This document shows positions 11,816 through 22,756 of a stretch of 64,000 bases of DNA, in pieces. The notes beneath the pieces are model-generated. The model was not told the DNA's origin. It worked only from the letters and a program-made list of their open reading frames with translations, and did not search any database. Numbering within the stretch: position 1 is the first letter of the stretch; the number at the start of each line of letters is the position of its first letter. Made by a program: the position numbers and the translations under genes. The DNA lies in the NCBI GenBank assembly GCA_910589415.1, contig OU342636.1:6988437-7052436 (forward strand), in the 5' to 3' direction. The stretch comes from Malachius bipustulatus. Lineage: Eukaryota; Arthropoda; Insecta; Coleoptera; Melyridae.

Positions 11816-12922
11816 CTATTCATCAATTTGTGGCGGATCTTTGCCTCCATACGCCTTTAAGTCCTTCGCATGCCAGCGACCTAGCGGGTTGCCTTCCTGA
11901 TCCTGTAGTTCGTACACTAATTTAGATATTGCCTTGGAAATTCGGCAAAGTACGAATTTGGGGGCCAGTTTAGCAGCAAAGTTCTTTGCAGCGTTCGAAA
12001 GGGGGTAAGTATGTTTCCATACTAACTCTCCTTCCTGGAAAACATCTGGGCGCTTACGTAGATCATAATACTTCTTATTTACGTCATAAGCCTTTTTTAA
12101 TTTGACTCTGACGTCTTCAAAGATAGGAGGTAATCTGGAGATATCATTTTCCCTATGCACATAAGAAAGATCTTCTGGTAGGGCAAGGTAGTTATTTTCG
12201 ACAGGACCATAAAAGGTTCCGTCAATAGGTATGTTTCGAGCGAAAACTAGAAAAGCAGGAAAATGTTTGGTGACTTCGTTCACAGACAAATTAATTGCCT
12301 GGGCCACCTTGTAGACATTTTTATCCCAGTCTTTGTGATTATCTTTCACATAAGACGAGATAGCGGTAAGCAAAGTTCGATTGGTCCTCTCGGTAGGGTT
12401 GACTTGTGACAAATGCCTAGCACTATACCACAAATTAACTTGGTACTCTTCCAATAACTTGGTGAACTGAGTACTCTTAAAAATCTGAGCATTGTCGCAG
12501 AGAACAATTTGAGGGACACCAAAGATCAAGAAAACTTGATTTTCGAGATATTTTACAACTGCAGCTGCGGTTGCGTTCGGCATGGGCTTTACCAGTACGA
12601 ACTTAGAGAACCAATCTGTGACTACTAGAAGTTGAGTATTCCTGGCTTTCGACCTAGGAAAGAAACCCATAAAATCTATGGAGATAAATTGGAAAGGAAA
12701 GCTTATGCTTTTGTAACCACCCATTAAACCAGCACGAGCGACATTAGTCGATTTGTGAGCACCACAAACCTGACAATTTCGTATGAATTTCTTTACCGTT
12801 AGGTCCATTTTGGGCCAATAGTAGAATTCTGATATTCGTGCCTTGGTTTTTCTTACGCCAAAATGGGCCGAAGGTATCCCCCCTACTTCGGCAAGGAAAA
12901 TAAAATTAAAGAGAAGATATTA
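11816..12922 (-). pseudogene. gypsy integrase domain (open from H2C2 zinc finger to C-terminus)
   Basis: The minus-strand frame is open from about 12920 to the stop at 11816; the ATG at 12808 is internal, because the frame extends upstream. In order: 'PSAHFGVRKTKARI' (12890-12840) and 'EFYYWPKM', the start of the H2C2 zinc finger; 'CQVCGAHK' with its two cysteines; and the DDE core with Asp in 'SIDFMGFFP', Asp in 'LCDNAQIFKS' and Glu in 'NPTERTNRTLL'. The C-terminal part carries 'KLAPKFVLCRISK' and 'WHAKDLKAYGG'. The enzyme joins retroelement cDNA to host DNA in the nucleus. A TAA stop lies just upstream (about 12920), and the usual first zinc-finger His is not evident. No RT or RNase H precedes it, so it is not part of a complete pol. 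Catalytic residues are intact. Confidence 0.85.
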
Positions 12923-14184
12923 CAGAAAACTATTCATCGGTTTTCGTATACCGGGATCGAAAGGGTACGTTGACTCAGGAATAATTAATCCTGATACATT
13001 TTCCTTGTCTAGGAGCATACTAGACTGATCATGCATTTTATTATGCATGAATAAATAAGGAATTTATTTCCTTAGGAAGAACTCATGAGTGATTGTGTCA
13101 CTAACTAGAGTCGAGACTGGGTTCATTTTAGAAAAAAAATGTAGATACTATAATAGTATAGATAGATAAGAATAAAAAAAAATTTTATTTTATTCTATAG
13201 GGAAGACAGTAGTATTATTAGCACAGGTAGGCAACGTAGCACCTAGTGTACCTGGCCTAAATAAGGAAAGAATGAACCTGGCCTATTTGACTTGGCTATG
13301 ACGTCACGTCACCAGTACAAGTGAGAAAGAGAGAGATTTAAATTCAAAGAAATTCCCTTCGTTATAAAACGAAAAATAGGTCACGGTATTTCGAAAAAAA
13401 CTAAAATACCGATATAAGATATAATTTCCTAGTAGAGAGAGAGATAAAGGTAATCTAGAGAGATACTAAGATAAGATAAGGCAACATTTAAATATGCATA
13501 GGTATGTAGGTAAGTACAGATATTCTCTAGAGTCGGTAAGGTAGGGATCGGAAGAAATACATGTCGCTATGACGTATCTTTACACGTAAAGAATTCATTT
13601 TCTACGTTAGACGTAAAAAATAGAGGTAAAGAATTGTCGTTGCTTTAGCAGCCTGTCTGTGTAAGACAACGACAGAGGGACACCAGTTGGAACAGCTGAT
13701 CGATAATTCAGATATTTCGAATTTAACCTAACTTAATTCATGAGAGGAGGACAATGAGATAATTTTAATGAAGGAATTATTTGGTTGCAGCTTTCAAAGA
13801 CAATTGGACCGCAAAGCTCTCTCAAGAGTATCCTCTTTGCACGGGGTCAAACTTCTTTAAAGCATGCTCGAGATTTTCGCGACGGTATAATCAACCACTC
13901 CGTAAGGCTCCCTTTTCAAGGTTACCCCTTAGCGGCAGTGTAGCGGTAAGAAAAATGGGTATTCTCACGTCACGGCACTATTTTCACTAGCAGTAAAAAC
14001 ACAATAACTAACTAAGACATTCTTAGACTAACATGCATCTAAAAAAATAAGATAACTGTACGATATATCTGAGCTAAATAATTTATGACGTTAATATCAA
14101 TTTTCCATTTATAATGGGAACTAGGAAGAGATCAAGTGCTTTTATTTAATTAAGGTAGTTTCTAATCCAAAGTCTGTGGGTGTA
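12923..14184 (-). other. Residual 5' internal region of the gypsy element, no RT found
   Basis: Where gag-protease-RT should lie there is only about 1.26 kb with stops in all minus frames. One stretch near 13930-13790 (minus) reads 'ENLEHALKKFDPVQRGYS' followed by a stop, which may be gag-derived, but I cannot assign it. Confidence 0.5.
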
Positions 14185-14208
14185 TTCGAATCCCCGCCAG
14201 GGATGCCA
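14185..14208 (-). promoter_or_regulatory. tRNA primer binding site of the gypsy element
   Basis: On the minus strand the site begins TGGCATCCC two bases after the 5' LTR. Its plus-strand complement reads ttcgaatccccg...tgcca, which looks like a tRNA T-loop (TTCGAAT), T-stem, acceptor strand and CCA end over about 24 bases. The spacing from T-stem to CCA is one base longer than standard, so I do not name the tRNA. Confidence 0.7.
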
Positions 14209-14210
14209 AT

Positions 14211-15917
14211 TGCAGCGCGAGCAAATTGAAAGAGACGATTGCTCGTCGTAAATGCCTATTGCAGCGTGAGCGGTAAGATTATAAAATCAGGAAATGCCGA
14301 ACGTAACAGTAGCGAGAGCTTGCAGTGCAAGCGAAAGACAAAATGTTATTTCGGCAAAACCGTAATACTGCAAAAGAAACTTTCACGACAAATTTCTCTA
14401 AAGATAATGATGTTGAATAACTTGAAAACTGAATCAAATACTATCAGAGTGCTAGTTATTCCGCTGCTTTAATTATTAAAAAGGTACACCCTTTATATAG
14501 GTATCTAAGGTAGGTAAGGGATGCCAAAGAGTTCTTCAGTTCTTATTAACTCGATTTGCTCGAGTTCTTATTTTTATTGTGCTACCTAAACTCTATGAAG
14601 AACTAATAAAAAGTAGATTTAGGGTGATAAAGATGTTAATTTGATTTCCAAAGAATAAGTTATAATGTACAGATGTTTAATGAGCAAATTATGGTTTACA
14701 TTTCCTGTTTAATTAAATCAATAATTATCCTGTCTTACTTTAAAAGCTTTAAATTTTATATATATATGTTTAAACAATCAGTTTGTTTAAAATAAAGGAT
14801 CCTTTACTTTGTACACCTGTGTACAAAAGAATAAAATACTTCCGATATTATTTATATCGGGAAAGATAAAGTTCGTGAGTGGTAATTAATTAGTTTACTA
14901 AATTAGCACTGATCTTCTAGTCCTTCCTCGTCACGATCGGTGAGATAAAATAAAAGGCAACTTACAGTTTCCGGGATGAAGCTGATTGAGGTAAAAACTG
15001 TCTTTATTTTGACAGTAAAAAGGATATTAATAACTCCTGGACTTTGCTCGGGGTGGTGTTTAATCAGGCATTGAAGTCTCCAGAGAAAGCAGCAGGTGCA
15101 GAGATGACGTCCTGATGAGACTCCTAGGATTGAACAACCAAAACAGCACTAGCACCGGGAAATGTTCTGTTGTCGTTGAAGATCACCAAAACGTTGATTT
15201 ATTTCACCATGGATAAGTGAAAACGATGCAAGGATGAATTAGATAGTCGAGGAACAGAAACGGGCCACGCTCCCTTTGTCTCCTAGCTCAAGATGGCTTC
15301 CTCGGTCACAATAGGCAATTAAATCAGAAATTAGTAAATACCGGAGAAGGTAAGGTATTTACTGAAGATAAAGGTAAAGATAAAGGTACAAGGTAAAGTT
15401 GAGATAAAATCCCCAAAGGATTGAAGGAAATCCCAGAAGCTAGAAATAAGTAATAATCGAATTAGAGCCTCTCTTCAAAATATCCGTAATGGCGACTTAC
15501 CCTGTACAACAGGCTTCGACGGGAGCGATCAAGAGGTGAACTTTCTTGGTCAGCAGACAAGAAGGAAATGCTTTTTAGTTCCTATGGGACTGAATCTGTT
15601 TCCGCTTTCGATTCGTGAAAGTAGAAATGTCACTTGTCAGATACTGAAATCTGATTGACAGCCGACAACTTATTTGGTATGTTTGGTTTCTTTAGAAATC
15701 AACTGAAAAGAACTCAAGATGGAACTAGAAATGAAACGTGCAACGCCATCTAGTAGTGAATTATCCAGACGGCACCAGCACCGGGATATAGTGTGGGCAG
15801 CCAGTTCAATGATGCGGTCTATATTATAGGGAGTTGTGGGGAACTGTAATTTTACAATTCTCTTCAAAACAAAAGGATCATCTCAAGGAGGACGAAAGGT
15901 GACGTATTAACGTTACA
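14211..15917 (-). repeat. 5' LTR of the gypsy element
   Basis: Second copy of the 1707-bp LTR with no indels relative to 7421-9127. By eye about nine substitutions separate them, for example g/c at 7571 and 14361, aa/tc near 7771 and 14561, and c/t near 8920. Confidence 0.9.
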
Positions 15918-16068
15918 GTACGATCCTGTCGTACTGCGCTGCAGTATAGTGAGTGGCCGGCTTTAGACGTTCGAAAATATTTCAATGAGGTTATATTTCG
16001 AACTCATAATTATCAGACAGGAAGTGCCATACGGGACCAACAATATACAAAAATGTTTGCACACCATT

Positions 16069-17855
16069 ATTAGGTATATTGCACGGAAATAGAAATACTT
16101 CAGAAGAAGCACGATCTCTTTAACTTACACAAAAATATCAAAGAGCTTACAGGCAGGCAGCAGAGAGGTCATATTGGAATATTAAGGGGCTCCAACAATG
16201 AAATTCTTATAGGAGTAAATGAGAAACTAGAAAGGTGGAAGGAATATACCGAAAATCTTTTTAATGACATGAGACCAGACTCACCCCCGGATATATACGA
16301 AATCAACGAAATGGCACCTGAAATTACAAAAGAAGAGGTCAAACATGCAGTTAAATTACAAAAGAACAGAAGAGCAGTTGGTCCTGACAACGTGCATGCG
16401 GAAACCTTTAAACTTGCAGCTGCCGAGGACGGGGTTGGTCTGGATCTCATTACTACTGTATTTAACCGAATGTACAGAGTCGGAAAAATACCCACAGACT
16501 GGCTGAGATCCACCTTTGTTACTTTGCCAAACAAGAACAAGGCATCACAATGTGACGAATACCGCATGATCAGTTTGATGTCCCACGCCTTGAAGATATT
16601 CTTGCGGATCATCCATACCCGAATATACAAAAGGTGTGAGTCCGTAATTGATCGCTCGCAATTTGGCTTTAGGAATGGAACGGGTACCCGAGAAGCTCTT
16701 TTCTCTTTGAATGTGATGACTCAGAGATGTAGGGACATGAATGTCGATGTATTCGCGTGCTTTATTGATTATAAAAAAGCTTTTGACTGTGTATCACATC
16801 AAAAAATGATCAACATCCTAAAATCAACCGGGATCGATGCTCAAGATCTAAAGATCATTACTGAACTTTATTGGCACCAAACAGCAACAGTCAAAATCGA
16901 AGGATCCACATCGGAAGAGATAGCAATAAAAAGAGGCGTGCGACAAGGATGTGTACTATCCCCGCTACTTTTTAATCTCTACTCTGAAGCGATATTCATT
17001 GAAGCTCTTGAAAATTCAAATGCAGGCATAAAGATCAATGGAATCAATATAAATAACCTTCGATACGCAGATGATACCGTCGTGATAGCCAGCAGTATAA
17101 CAGAACTTCAATCCCTTGTGAACCTTATTGTGGAGTATAGTGAGAACTATGGGCTTTATATGAATACATCAAAGACCAAACTGATGATATTCTCAGAATC
17201 ACCAAGACCCGTTACTCTAGTGATCAATGGAGAGAACATTACACAAGTGCCATCTATAAAATACCTGGGTGTACTCGTCAATCAGCAATGCGACCCAAAG
17301 ACCGAAATTAGATCAAGAATTGCGCAAGCACGGAAAAGCCTGAATAACATGAGGACACTTCTGGCAAACTGGGACCTCAGCCTAGACCTCCGGATCAGAT
17401 TACTTCGCTGCTACATCTTCCCTATCCTTCTATACGGATGTGAAAGCTGGACCATTGATACAACCACAGAAAAGACAATCGATGCGTTCGAAATGTACGC
17501 CTACAGGCGAATGCTGCGAGTTTCTTGGACGGCACATAAGACAAACATAGAGGTTATGCAGCAAATGGGTAAACACAAAGAACTCCTCACGACAGTCAAG
17601 GAGAGAAAGCTGCAGTACCTAGGACATATCATGAGAGGCAGACGATATGAGATTCTCCGCCTGATAATAGAAGGAAAGATCGAAGGAAAACGATCAGTCG
17701 GTCGTAGACAAAACTCATGGCTGAGGGACTTACGTAGATGGTTCGGACAGACATCCATAGAAATTTTCAGAGCTGCGGTTTCCCGCACAACAATAGCCAT
17801 TTGGATCGCCAACCTTCGTAGGGAGACGGCGTCCTAAGAAGAAGATTAGGTATAT
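16069..17855 (+). mobile_element. 5'-truncated RTE-like LINE with 11-bp target duplication
   Basis: The sequence attaggtatat occurs at 16069-16079 and 17845-17855. The 1765 bp between them contain one open frame that stays open from the truncation point (16080) to the TAA at 17835-17837, followed only by gaagaag. This is the signature of a young, 5'-truncated target-primed insertion. The insertion sits about 100 bp beyond the end of the Harbinger-like element. Confidence 0.88.
16080..17837 (+). CDS. Non-LTR retrotransposon reverse transcriptase, N-terminally truncated (RTE-like)
   Basis: RNA-dependent DNA polymerase of a LINE. The first Met (16269) gives 522 residues, but the frame already reads coding sequence from 16080 ('LFNLHKNIKELTGRQQRGH'). 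Domains in order from Met 16269: 'NRRAVGPDNVHAETFKL' near residue 40; fingers and palm; motif A 'FIDYKKAFDCV' near 165 with the first catalytic Asp; 'RGVRQGCVLSPLLFNLYSEA' near 222; motif C 'LRYADDTVV' near 265 with the two catalytic Asp; thumb 'SIKYLGVLVN' near 330; then the C-terminal block 'LQYLGHIMRGRRYEILRL' and 'GRRQNSWLRDLRRWF', typical of the insect endonuclease-reverse transcriptase group. The apurinic endonuclease that should precede is missing through truncation. All catalytic residues are kept and no stop interrupts it. It cannot have its own start or promoter unless one was captured. Confidence 0.9.
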   Translation, partial: CTEIEILQKKHDLFNLHKNIKELTGRQQRGHIGILRGSNNEILIGVNEKLERWKEYTENLFNDMRPDSPPDIYEINEMAPEITKEEVKHAVKLQKNRRAVGPDNVHAETFKLAAAEDGVGLDLITTVFNRMYRVGKIPTDWLRSTFVTLPNKNKASQCDEYRMISLMSHALKIFLRIIHTRIYKRCESVIDRSQFGFRNGTGTREALFSLNVMTQRCRDMNVDVFACFIDYKKAFDCVSHQKMINILKSTGIDAQDLKIITELYWHQTATVKIEGSTSEEIAIKRGVRQGCVLSPLLFNLYSEAIFIEALENSNAGIKINGININNLRYADDTVVIASSITELQSLVNLIVEYSENYGLYMNTSKTKLMIFSESPRPVTLVINGENITQVPSIKYLGVLVNQQCDPKTEIRSRIAQARKSLNNMRTLLANWDLSLDLRIRLLRCYIFPILLYGCESWTIDTTTEKTIDAFEMYAYRRMLRVSWTAHKTNIEVMQQMGKHKELLTTVKERKLQYLGHIMRGRRYEILRLIIEGKIEGKRSVGRRQNSWLRDLRRWFGQTSIEIFRAAVSRTTIAIWIANLRRETAS

Positions 17856-19040
17856 GTTCAGTTATAAAAGTACCGTACCTCTAAATATAACAACATCTGA
17901 GCATCACTGTCTCATCAAAGGGGACAATCCGAATTGATTTGGTTCATACGATTGACAGTTATTAAGGCACGCTAAGATCCATTGAACAAAGAATACAGGG
18001 TGATTCACAACTAAACATTTAAGTAGAACTTATACGCATAAGCTTAGGAAAGTATAGCTCATAGCTTAGGACAAATAATGATTATTAATAAGTGAAAAAA
18101 AAAATGTAATAAAAGTTTTTTAGTTATGAAGATATACAGGCTGTTTCACAACGAGCGTCAGTTAGCCATCAGAAATATGAATGCGATTTTTGTGAAAATT
18201 TGTTTATAGCGGTTTCAACGTTATCCGAGTTTAAACAAAATATTTTTAAAGCTGAGGTAGGTGCTTCTGGTTATACTGGAAGTCGCTATCAACTTTGGTA
18301 TTTTAAAGAGCCTGCACATTGATCCATTTTTGAATTGTCTGAGAAAATATAATGCGGGGGGTTTTCACAATTGAAGTTTAAATTAAGTATAGTTTATGAG
18401 TTATAAACAAGCAAAAGTCGCCATATTAATGCATTTTTTAATAAAAAAAAATACACTAATGAGGACGACATCATTTTCCGAAAATCACCCAAACTCATTG
18501 CTGCTTTTAGAACTAGAAGCAGCAATGAGAAATTACTGTTCCTTGTTCTTTTATTTCTTTCCAAATCACTTCAGAAAAAATAAAATTGAATCGTAAGATT
18601 TCGGAATTTCTGGTTTTCTCAACGGAAAATTATTAACCAGTAAATTTCTCAGCTTTTTACTAATTTAATCGACCGTTTATCTCTCACGGTTTCCGAGATC
18701 CCATGTTGTTCATTATTATCCTGGGCACACTGTATAACGAAAAATTAATTTTAAGTTCTCAATTTTTCCCATGGTTTTTTTTATTATTATTTTTATCAAG
18801 ATGTACCTTGTTAGATTATGGTATGTTCATTTCACCACTGGACCATTACTTACGAAACACACTGTATACAGGTGTTTTAGAAATACCGGAAACGCTCGTA
18901 CGTTGCAAGGAACCATCATCGGAGGCTAGAAAAAATAATCAAAAAAATAAGAGTCTTCAATTAACTGCGATATGAAGAGGCAACGAGGATTCAACTTCTT
19001 TATTTTTGAGTACTGAGTAAAAGAGAATCATGTTTTTGAA
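17856..19040. repeat. TACAGG-type ends and fragment of the 41-kb foldback family
   Basis: No gene. The ends aatacagggtgattcacaac (17993) and atacaggctgtttcacaac (18132) are direct and similar. At about 18455-18505 the sequence aaatacactaatgaggacga and the following tcacccaaactcatt match the outer inverted repeat of the foldback element at 41054-42128, so this is a fragment of that family. More ends lie near 18725 (cacactgtata) and 18860 (cacactgtataca). Confidence 0.55.
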
Positions 19041-19647
19041 CCGCGGGGGACCGACGAAGCAAATTTTTCTCGGGATGGTTTCTTTAATCAGCACAATAAT
19101 CATCATTATGCTTTGGAAAAATCGCATGTGTCGGTCAAACATCACCATCAACATCGTTTTGGCGTTAATTTGTGAGCTGGGATTTTTGGGAATGAGCTTG
19201 TGAGACCTATAATATTGCCGCAATCGTTAACTGGAAAGAGTTTCCTGAAATTTATGAACGGCGATCTACAAGAATGATTAGACAACCTTCCCCTGGCGGA
19301 AATACAAGATATGTGGATACAGTTAGATGGTTCCCCAGCTCATTTTGCCGGTCCAGTGAGAACCTTGTTAGATGAACAATATCGAGGAAAATGGATTGGT
19401 CGAAATGGACCAACACATGGGTCAGAGAGGTCCGCGGATCTCACTCCACTCGACTTTTTTTTAGGGTCACATCAAGCCAACTGTTTATCGCACTCCTGTC
19501 CAAAATGAGCAAGACCTAATAGTGAAAATTCAAAATGCTGCTGCCACCGTTACGACTCAAATTCTACAGTTAGTGCAGACCAACATTGTGCGTCTAACTC
19601 AGATTTGTTTCGAGGCGCAAAGAAAAAACTTTGAGCAATTACTTTAA
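19041..19647 (+). pseudogene. Mariner-like transposase, C-terminal half, broken
   Basis: DDE/DDD transposase relic of the insect mariner-like type often annotated with DUF4817. In frame from 19050: 'TDEANFSRDGFFNQHNNHH' carries the first catalytic Asp; 'KHHHQHRFGVNL' ends in a TGA stop at 19173 where the family has Trp; 'GIFGNELVRPIILPQSLTG' follows; a second TGA lies at 19275. 'MWIQLDGSPAHFAG' holds the second Asp, and 'SADLTPLDFFL' holds the third. A frameshift (about two bases lost where a Trp codon is expected, near 19465) moves the rest to 'GHIKPTVYRTPVQNEQDL' and then 'IVRLTQICFEAQRKNFEQLL' before TAA at 19645-19647. About 200 of the usual 350-400 residues are covered; the DNA-binding part is missing. 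Two stops and one frameshift make it inactive. It may be the source lineage of the TACAGGGTG MITEs, but that is inference. Confidence 0.85.
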
Positions 19648-20056
19648 TCAAAGTTCGTAACCTTAAGCAATTCTCGTGTTTTGAAGCATTTTAAATAATT
19701 TCCTAATGAGGTAGTACCTACCTACCTTTAAAGCGTTCCAACTTATCAAGACACTTAGGTACGACAAAGCATTTTTGAAATAGGTGCAAGATGCCAATGC
19801 TAGCAGTTGTAGTAACGTGGATGTTGGAGGAAGTGAAGTCTGAAGTATAGATAGTAAAGAAGCCAGTGGTGATATATAGCAGATTGTGAAGTATAGACAA
19901 GTGGTGCAGTGTCTGTGAGTGGAGACAAGAGGACAGCTGGTTATTGATTATTTGGATCTAGAGGTTATAAGTTTATAAGTTGTATTCGTGTTGAAGAATA
20001 AAGACATTTGCAGACTTTAATGGTGATTTTATATAAGTGTGAGATCCATAACAATA
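19648..20056. other. Intergenic, nothing recognised
   Basis: Low-complexity, moderately AT-rich sequence without coding signals. It may be the 3' flank of the mariner relic. Confidence 0.4.
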
Positions 20057-20869
20057 TACAGGGTGCTCCATTTGAAAATCAAAAGTTATTGTCACCTCCG
20101 GTTACTTCCGAAGACGCATTCAGGTCTATGATAGATGCAAAGGATGTCAAAAGTAGTCATAAATACCCCGTGAAAATTTCAGAACTTAAGATGAAATTGA
20201 AAAGAAGTAATAGGCGGGGGCGGTTTTCGAAAAACGCACGGTTTGTATATGCATGATAGAAGAACATTTCAAAATCAAATTAACAAGGTGGGAAGAACGT
20301 TTTACGAATTGAATTACTATAAGAAAATACAGTTTTGTTATTAATTTGCCAGTGGCGTGGGTAGGAAATGGGACAAAATTGATAAAATTTTATACTCCTC
20401 TTTACAGTCCAGGAGGCAGTGCCAAAAAACAGAAGTTTTTGAGTCTGGCAAAAAATTTACGGATTCTAAACCTTGACCGATTTTTCGGATCCGTAACCCT
20501 TATTTTTCCAGTTTTGAAATTTAGAATAATGACCCGTTTTCAATCTAAGCTGCTTTGAAAATGGAAAATTGCGATTTTCATTTGTTTATAACTCATAAAC
20601 CACTCGGTACAAGTTTGAACTGTGAACGCCATTTTTATTATATTTATTCAGGCAATCTGAAAATATAATAATATACAGGATGTCTCACTTAAAATAAGTA
20701 AGCTGATGGAAACTTCCGGTATAACCGGAAATGGTGAGAGGTTGTATTTTAGTTCAGCTCGTCAAAATCGAAATTATACATGTACAAATTTTTAGACTTC
20801 TACTCCCAACACTTCTCCATATAAAAATATGGAGCGAGAACCCCTAAGGTTCTCGCGTCTCACTCTGTA
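20057..20869. repeat. Composite of TACAGGGTG-family elements
   Basis: It starts tacagggtgctccatttg at 20057. An inner element, 20674-20869, has ends tacaggatgtctcac and (reverse) tacagagtgagacgcgaga. The right part of the inner element matches, in reverse, 27157-27300 ('gagaaccttaggg', 'tatatggagaagtgttggga', 'tctaaaaatttgtacat'). A perfect small hairpin gcgagaacc-cctaa-ggttctcgc sits near its right end. The block before 20674 resembles 60660-60770 ('aaaattgcgattttca'). Confidence 0.6.
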
Positions 20870-22750
20870 TATTATACTATATTTGACTGGGAAAATAAGT
20901 ACCGAAAATCGTCACTGCCTCCCGGACTATCATGACATGTTCTCAAATGATATAACTGACATTCTTATTAGACAACTGTAGATGCTAATATAATTTCGGG
21001 AAGCACATTTTAAAAATTGAGGAAATATTCACAGTTATTGAGATATTTTATATAAAACTTGTAACGAAGGAACACTGGCTAATTAAACTGGGTTATGTGT
21101 TTGTTTACATTCTCTGAAATAATATTAGTCAGCTGATTGTTGGTGAAAATTCTAATAATAAATTCTAATAAATATAATAATAATAAATAAAAAATAAAAT
21201 CGAGCTTGCAATAATAATTATTCAATTTTCTTCACAATACTCATAATCATAAATATCTATTTATTTGGAATATTTGGAATATACCTATTCGTTAAGCAAA
21301 TTTTATCGAAATAGTTTTATAATAATTTCGAAGAGGACTCGAAATCATACAGTTCCAGGAAACAAAATAACCTATCAACAATGTACCGTAATTCTAATGT
21401 AAACACAACCCAAAGGGTGCAGCCGACCGTTGTTGAAAATGCATCCAATTCCGGGGAACCACAAACAAGCTCTTGTCCCGCCCACCCTACGATCTCGACT
21501 CGACTTGACAACACTCCTGGCGAGAGTAAAAAGTCCACTTTGCGGAGATCGGCTTTGTTTTTATTACGGTCGCATGGATCGTCGCTCGGCGTGTCATCCC
21601 GGGCTGCAAACAACGACAGCCTTCAAGAGGATTCCGGGAGGGAGTGGTTGCCCTTCTCCATACCCGGGATATGTTTCTCTCCATCTATCGGCTAGCTCCC
21701 TTTATTTCCTTGCCCACCCTCAAAGTCAAAGCTGCACGTTTTAATTGTCTTCTTCACTCAAAATTTGAGCTTTCATGTTCTGTAGAACACAATTATTTGA
21801 ACCAAAATTATATATTCATGATGCGAAAGTAAACGGGATAAGAGAGAAGGGAAACAACGATTTAAAAATTTTGCATCTAACTTTTAAATTTTGCTCGTCG
21901 TATGTTATTTTTATCTTGTGGAATTATAATAATACGAGAGAACATTAAATTTTAATTAGTTCCTCTTGCACACCTTTTTTGGACGTTTGACTTTTATAGC
22001 AAACAAAATCAACTGGTGTTTCATAAATGTGAAAAAGGAACAGACTGCATATTAACAGCAAATTCACTCTTTACTTGAACACGTTCACTCTTCTCTTACT
22101 TCATTGAAAAATGCCTCCAGAGAAAATCAATACAAGAAAACTCTTCAAGTAGATAAGAGAGTAGCTTGAGTCGAAGGAGAGAGAATACGTAGGACAGAAC
22201 ACAGATTACATAAACAGGGACTATTACGGAAAGATCCGAGTTGAGTCCTTCTCGAATCCCATCCATTGTTAGTGATACACCTATCGGATTATCAGAAGAC
22301 GTCTTAGATCTCTGCGAGTTCATCTGATAGCGAAACGCATCCTAGTGACGTCACGTTTATTACAGGATCAATAAATATATTTTTATAATCTAGCCTACCT
22401 ATAGTTTCTTTTTATAAAACTTTGATAAAATTTCCCAAAATTTCATTTCCTCATTTAGCCGAGGTCTGAGTTATTATAATCAGAACTTACAGAAGCGATA
22501 AAAATGAGGAAAAAGGTTCATAGAGATGTTAACCTGATACAACCTGATAGTTCATGGTTTACTTCCGTTGCATTTGGGGTCAGCAGAGGTAGATAAGACG
22601 ATCAATAAAAGAAAAGTAACAAAAGAATGGAACACGATAGTTATATCGACGAAGGGTTGCGAAATTGCGATTCCGGCATGATGCAGCATCTTTTTTAAGA
22701 TTTTTATTCTCATGACATAATAAGGTCATTGGAAAGAGCTTTTATTGGGG
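20870..22750. other. No recognised gene; GC-richer open patch at 21317-21744
   Basis: At 21317-21744 open frames of 60-105 codons overlap in at least two plus frames (21381-21695, 21430-21744) and on the minus strand, in sequence richer in GC and CpG than its surroundings. None matches a family I know, and no splice pair is obvious. The rest is AT-rich with (aat)n-like runs near 21160-21200. Confidence 0.35.
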
Positions 22751-22756
22751 AACCCA

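Larger units (their letters stand above)
7421..15917 (-). mobile_element. Ty3/gypsy-type LTR retrotransposon, internally defective
   Basis: Two direct repeats of 1707 bp (7421-9127 and 14211-15917, constant offset 6790) bracket 5083 bp. The element reads on the minus strand, as shown by integrase direction, primer binding site and polypurine tract. Target duplication is gtac (7417-7420 and 15918-15921). Only integrase is recognisable. Between the primer site and integrase there is about 1.3 kb, far too little for gag, protease, RT and RNase H, and no RT motif was found. Downstream of integrase lie about 2.7 kb dominated by tandem repeats. The LTRs differ at roughly nine positions by eye, so insertion is recent relative to the internal loss. 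It probably moved using proteins of a complete relative. Confidence 0.88.
6851..15965. mobile_element. Harbinger-like terminal-inverted-repeat element, split by a gypsy insertion
   Basis: Terminal inverted repeats agccggccactca (6854-6866) and tgagtggccggct (15950-15962) are perfect over 13 bp and stay similar for about 35 bp, both sides continuing into 'tactgc.gcgcagtac'. They are flanked by a 3-bp duplication TTA at 6851-6853 and 15963-15965. A TTA duplication fits PIF/Harbinger. Removing the LTR element leaves about 608 bp (6854-7420 plus 15922-15962) with no transposase, so it is a MITE-like nonautonomous copy. A second internal 'tagtgagtggccg' near 7370 shows that terminal sequence is repeated inside. 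The superfamily call rests on duplication length and is inference. Confidence 0.7.

Noticed and set aside
13000..14184. gag/RT of the gypsy element
   Set aside because: Searched by eye in minus frames for RT motifs (YxDD, LPQG) and a gag zinc knuckle; none found.
16169..17812. Minus-strand open frames (16169-16630, 17501-17812)
   Set aside because: Shadows of the plus-strand RTE-like reverse transcriptase.
21317..21744. Open frames of about 100 codons in three frames
   Set aside because: Several frames are open at once on both strands and none resembles a known protein, so no coding call was made.
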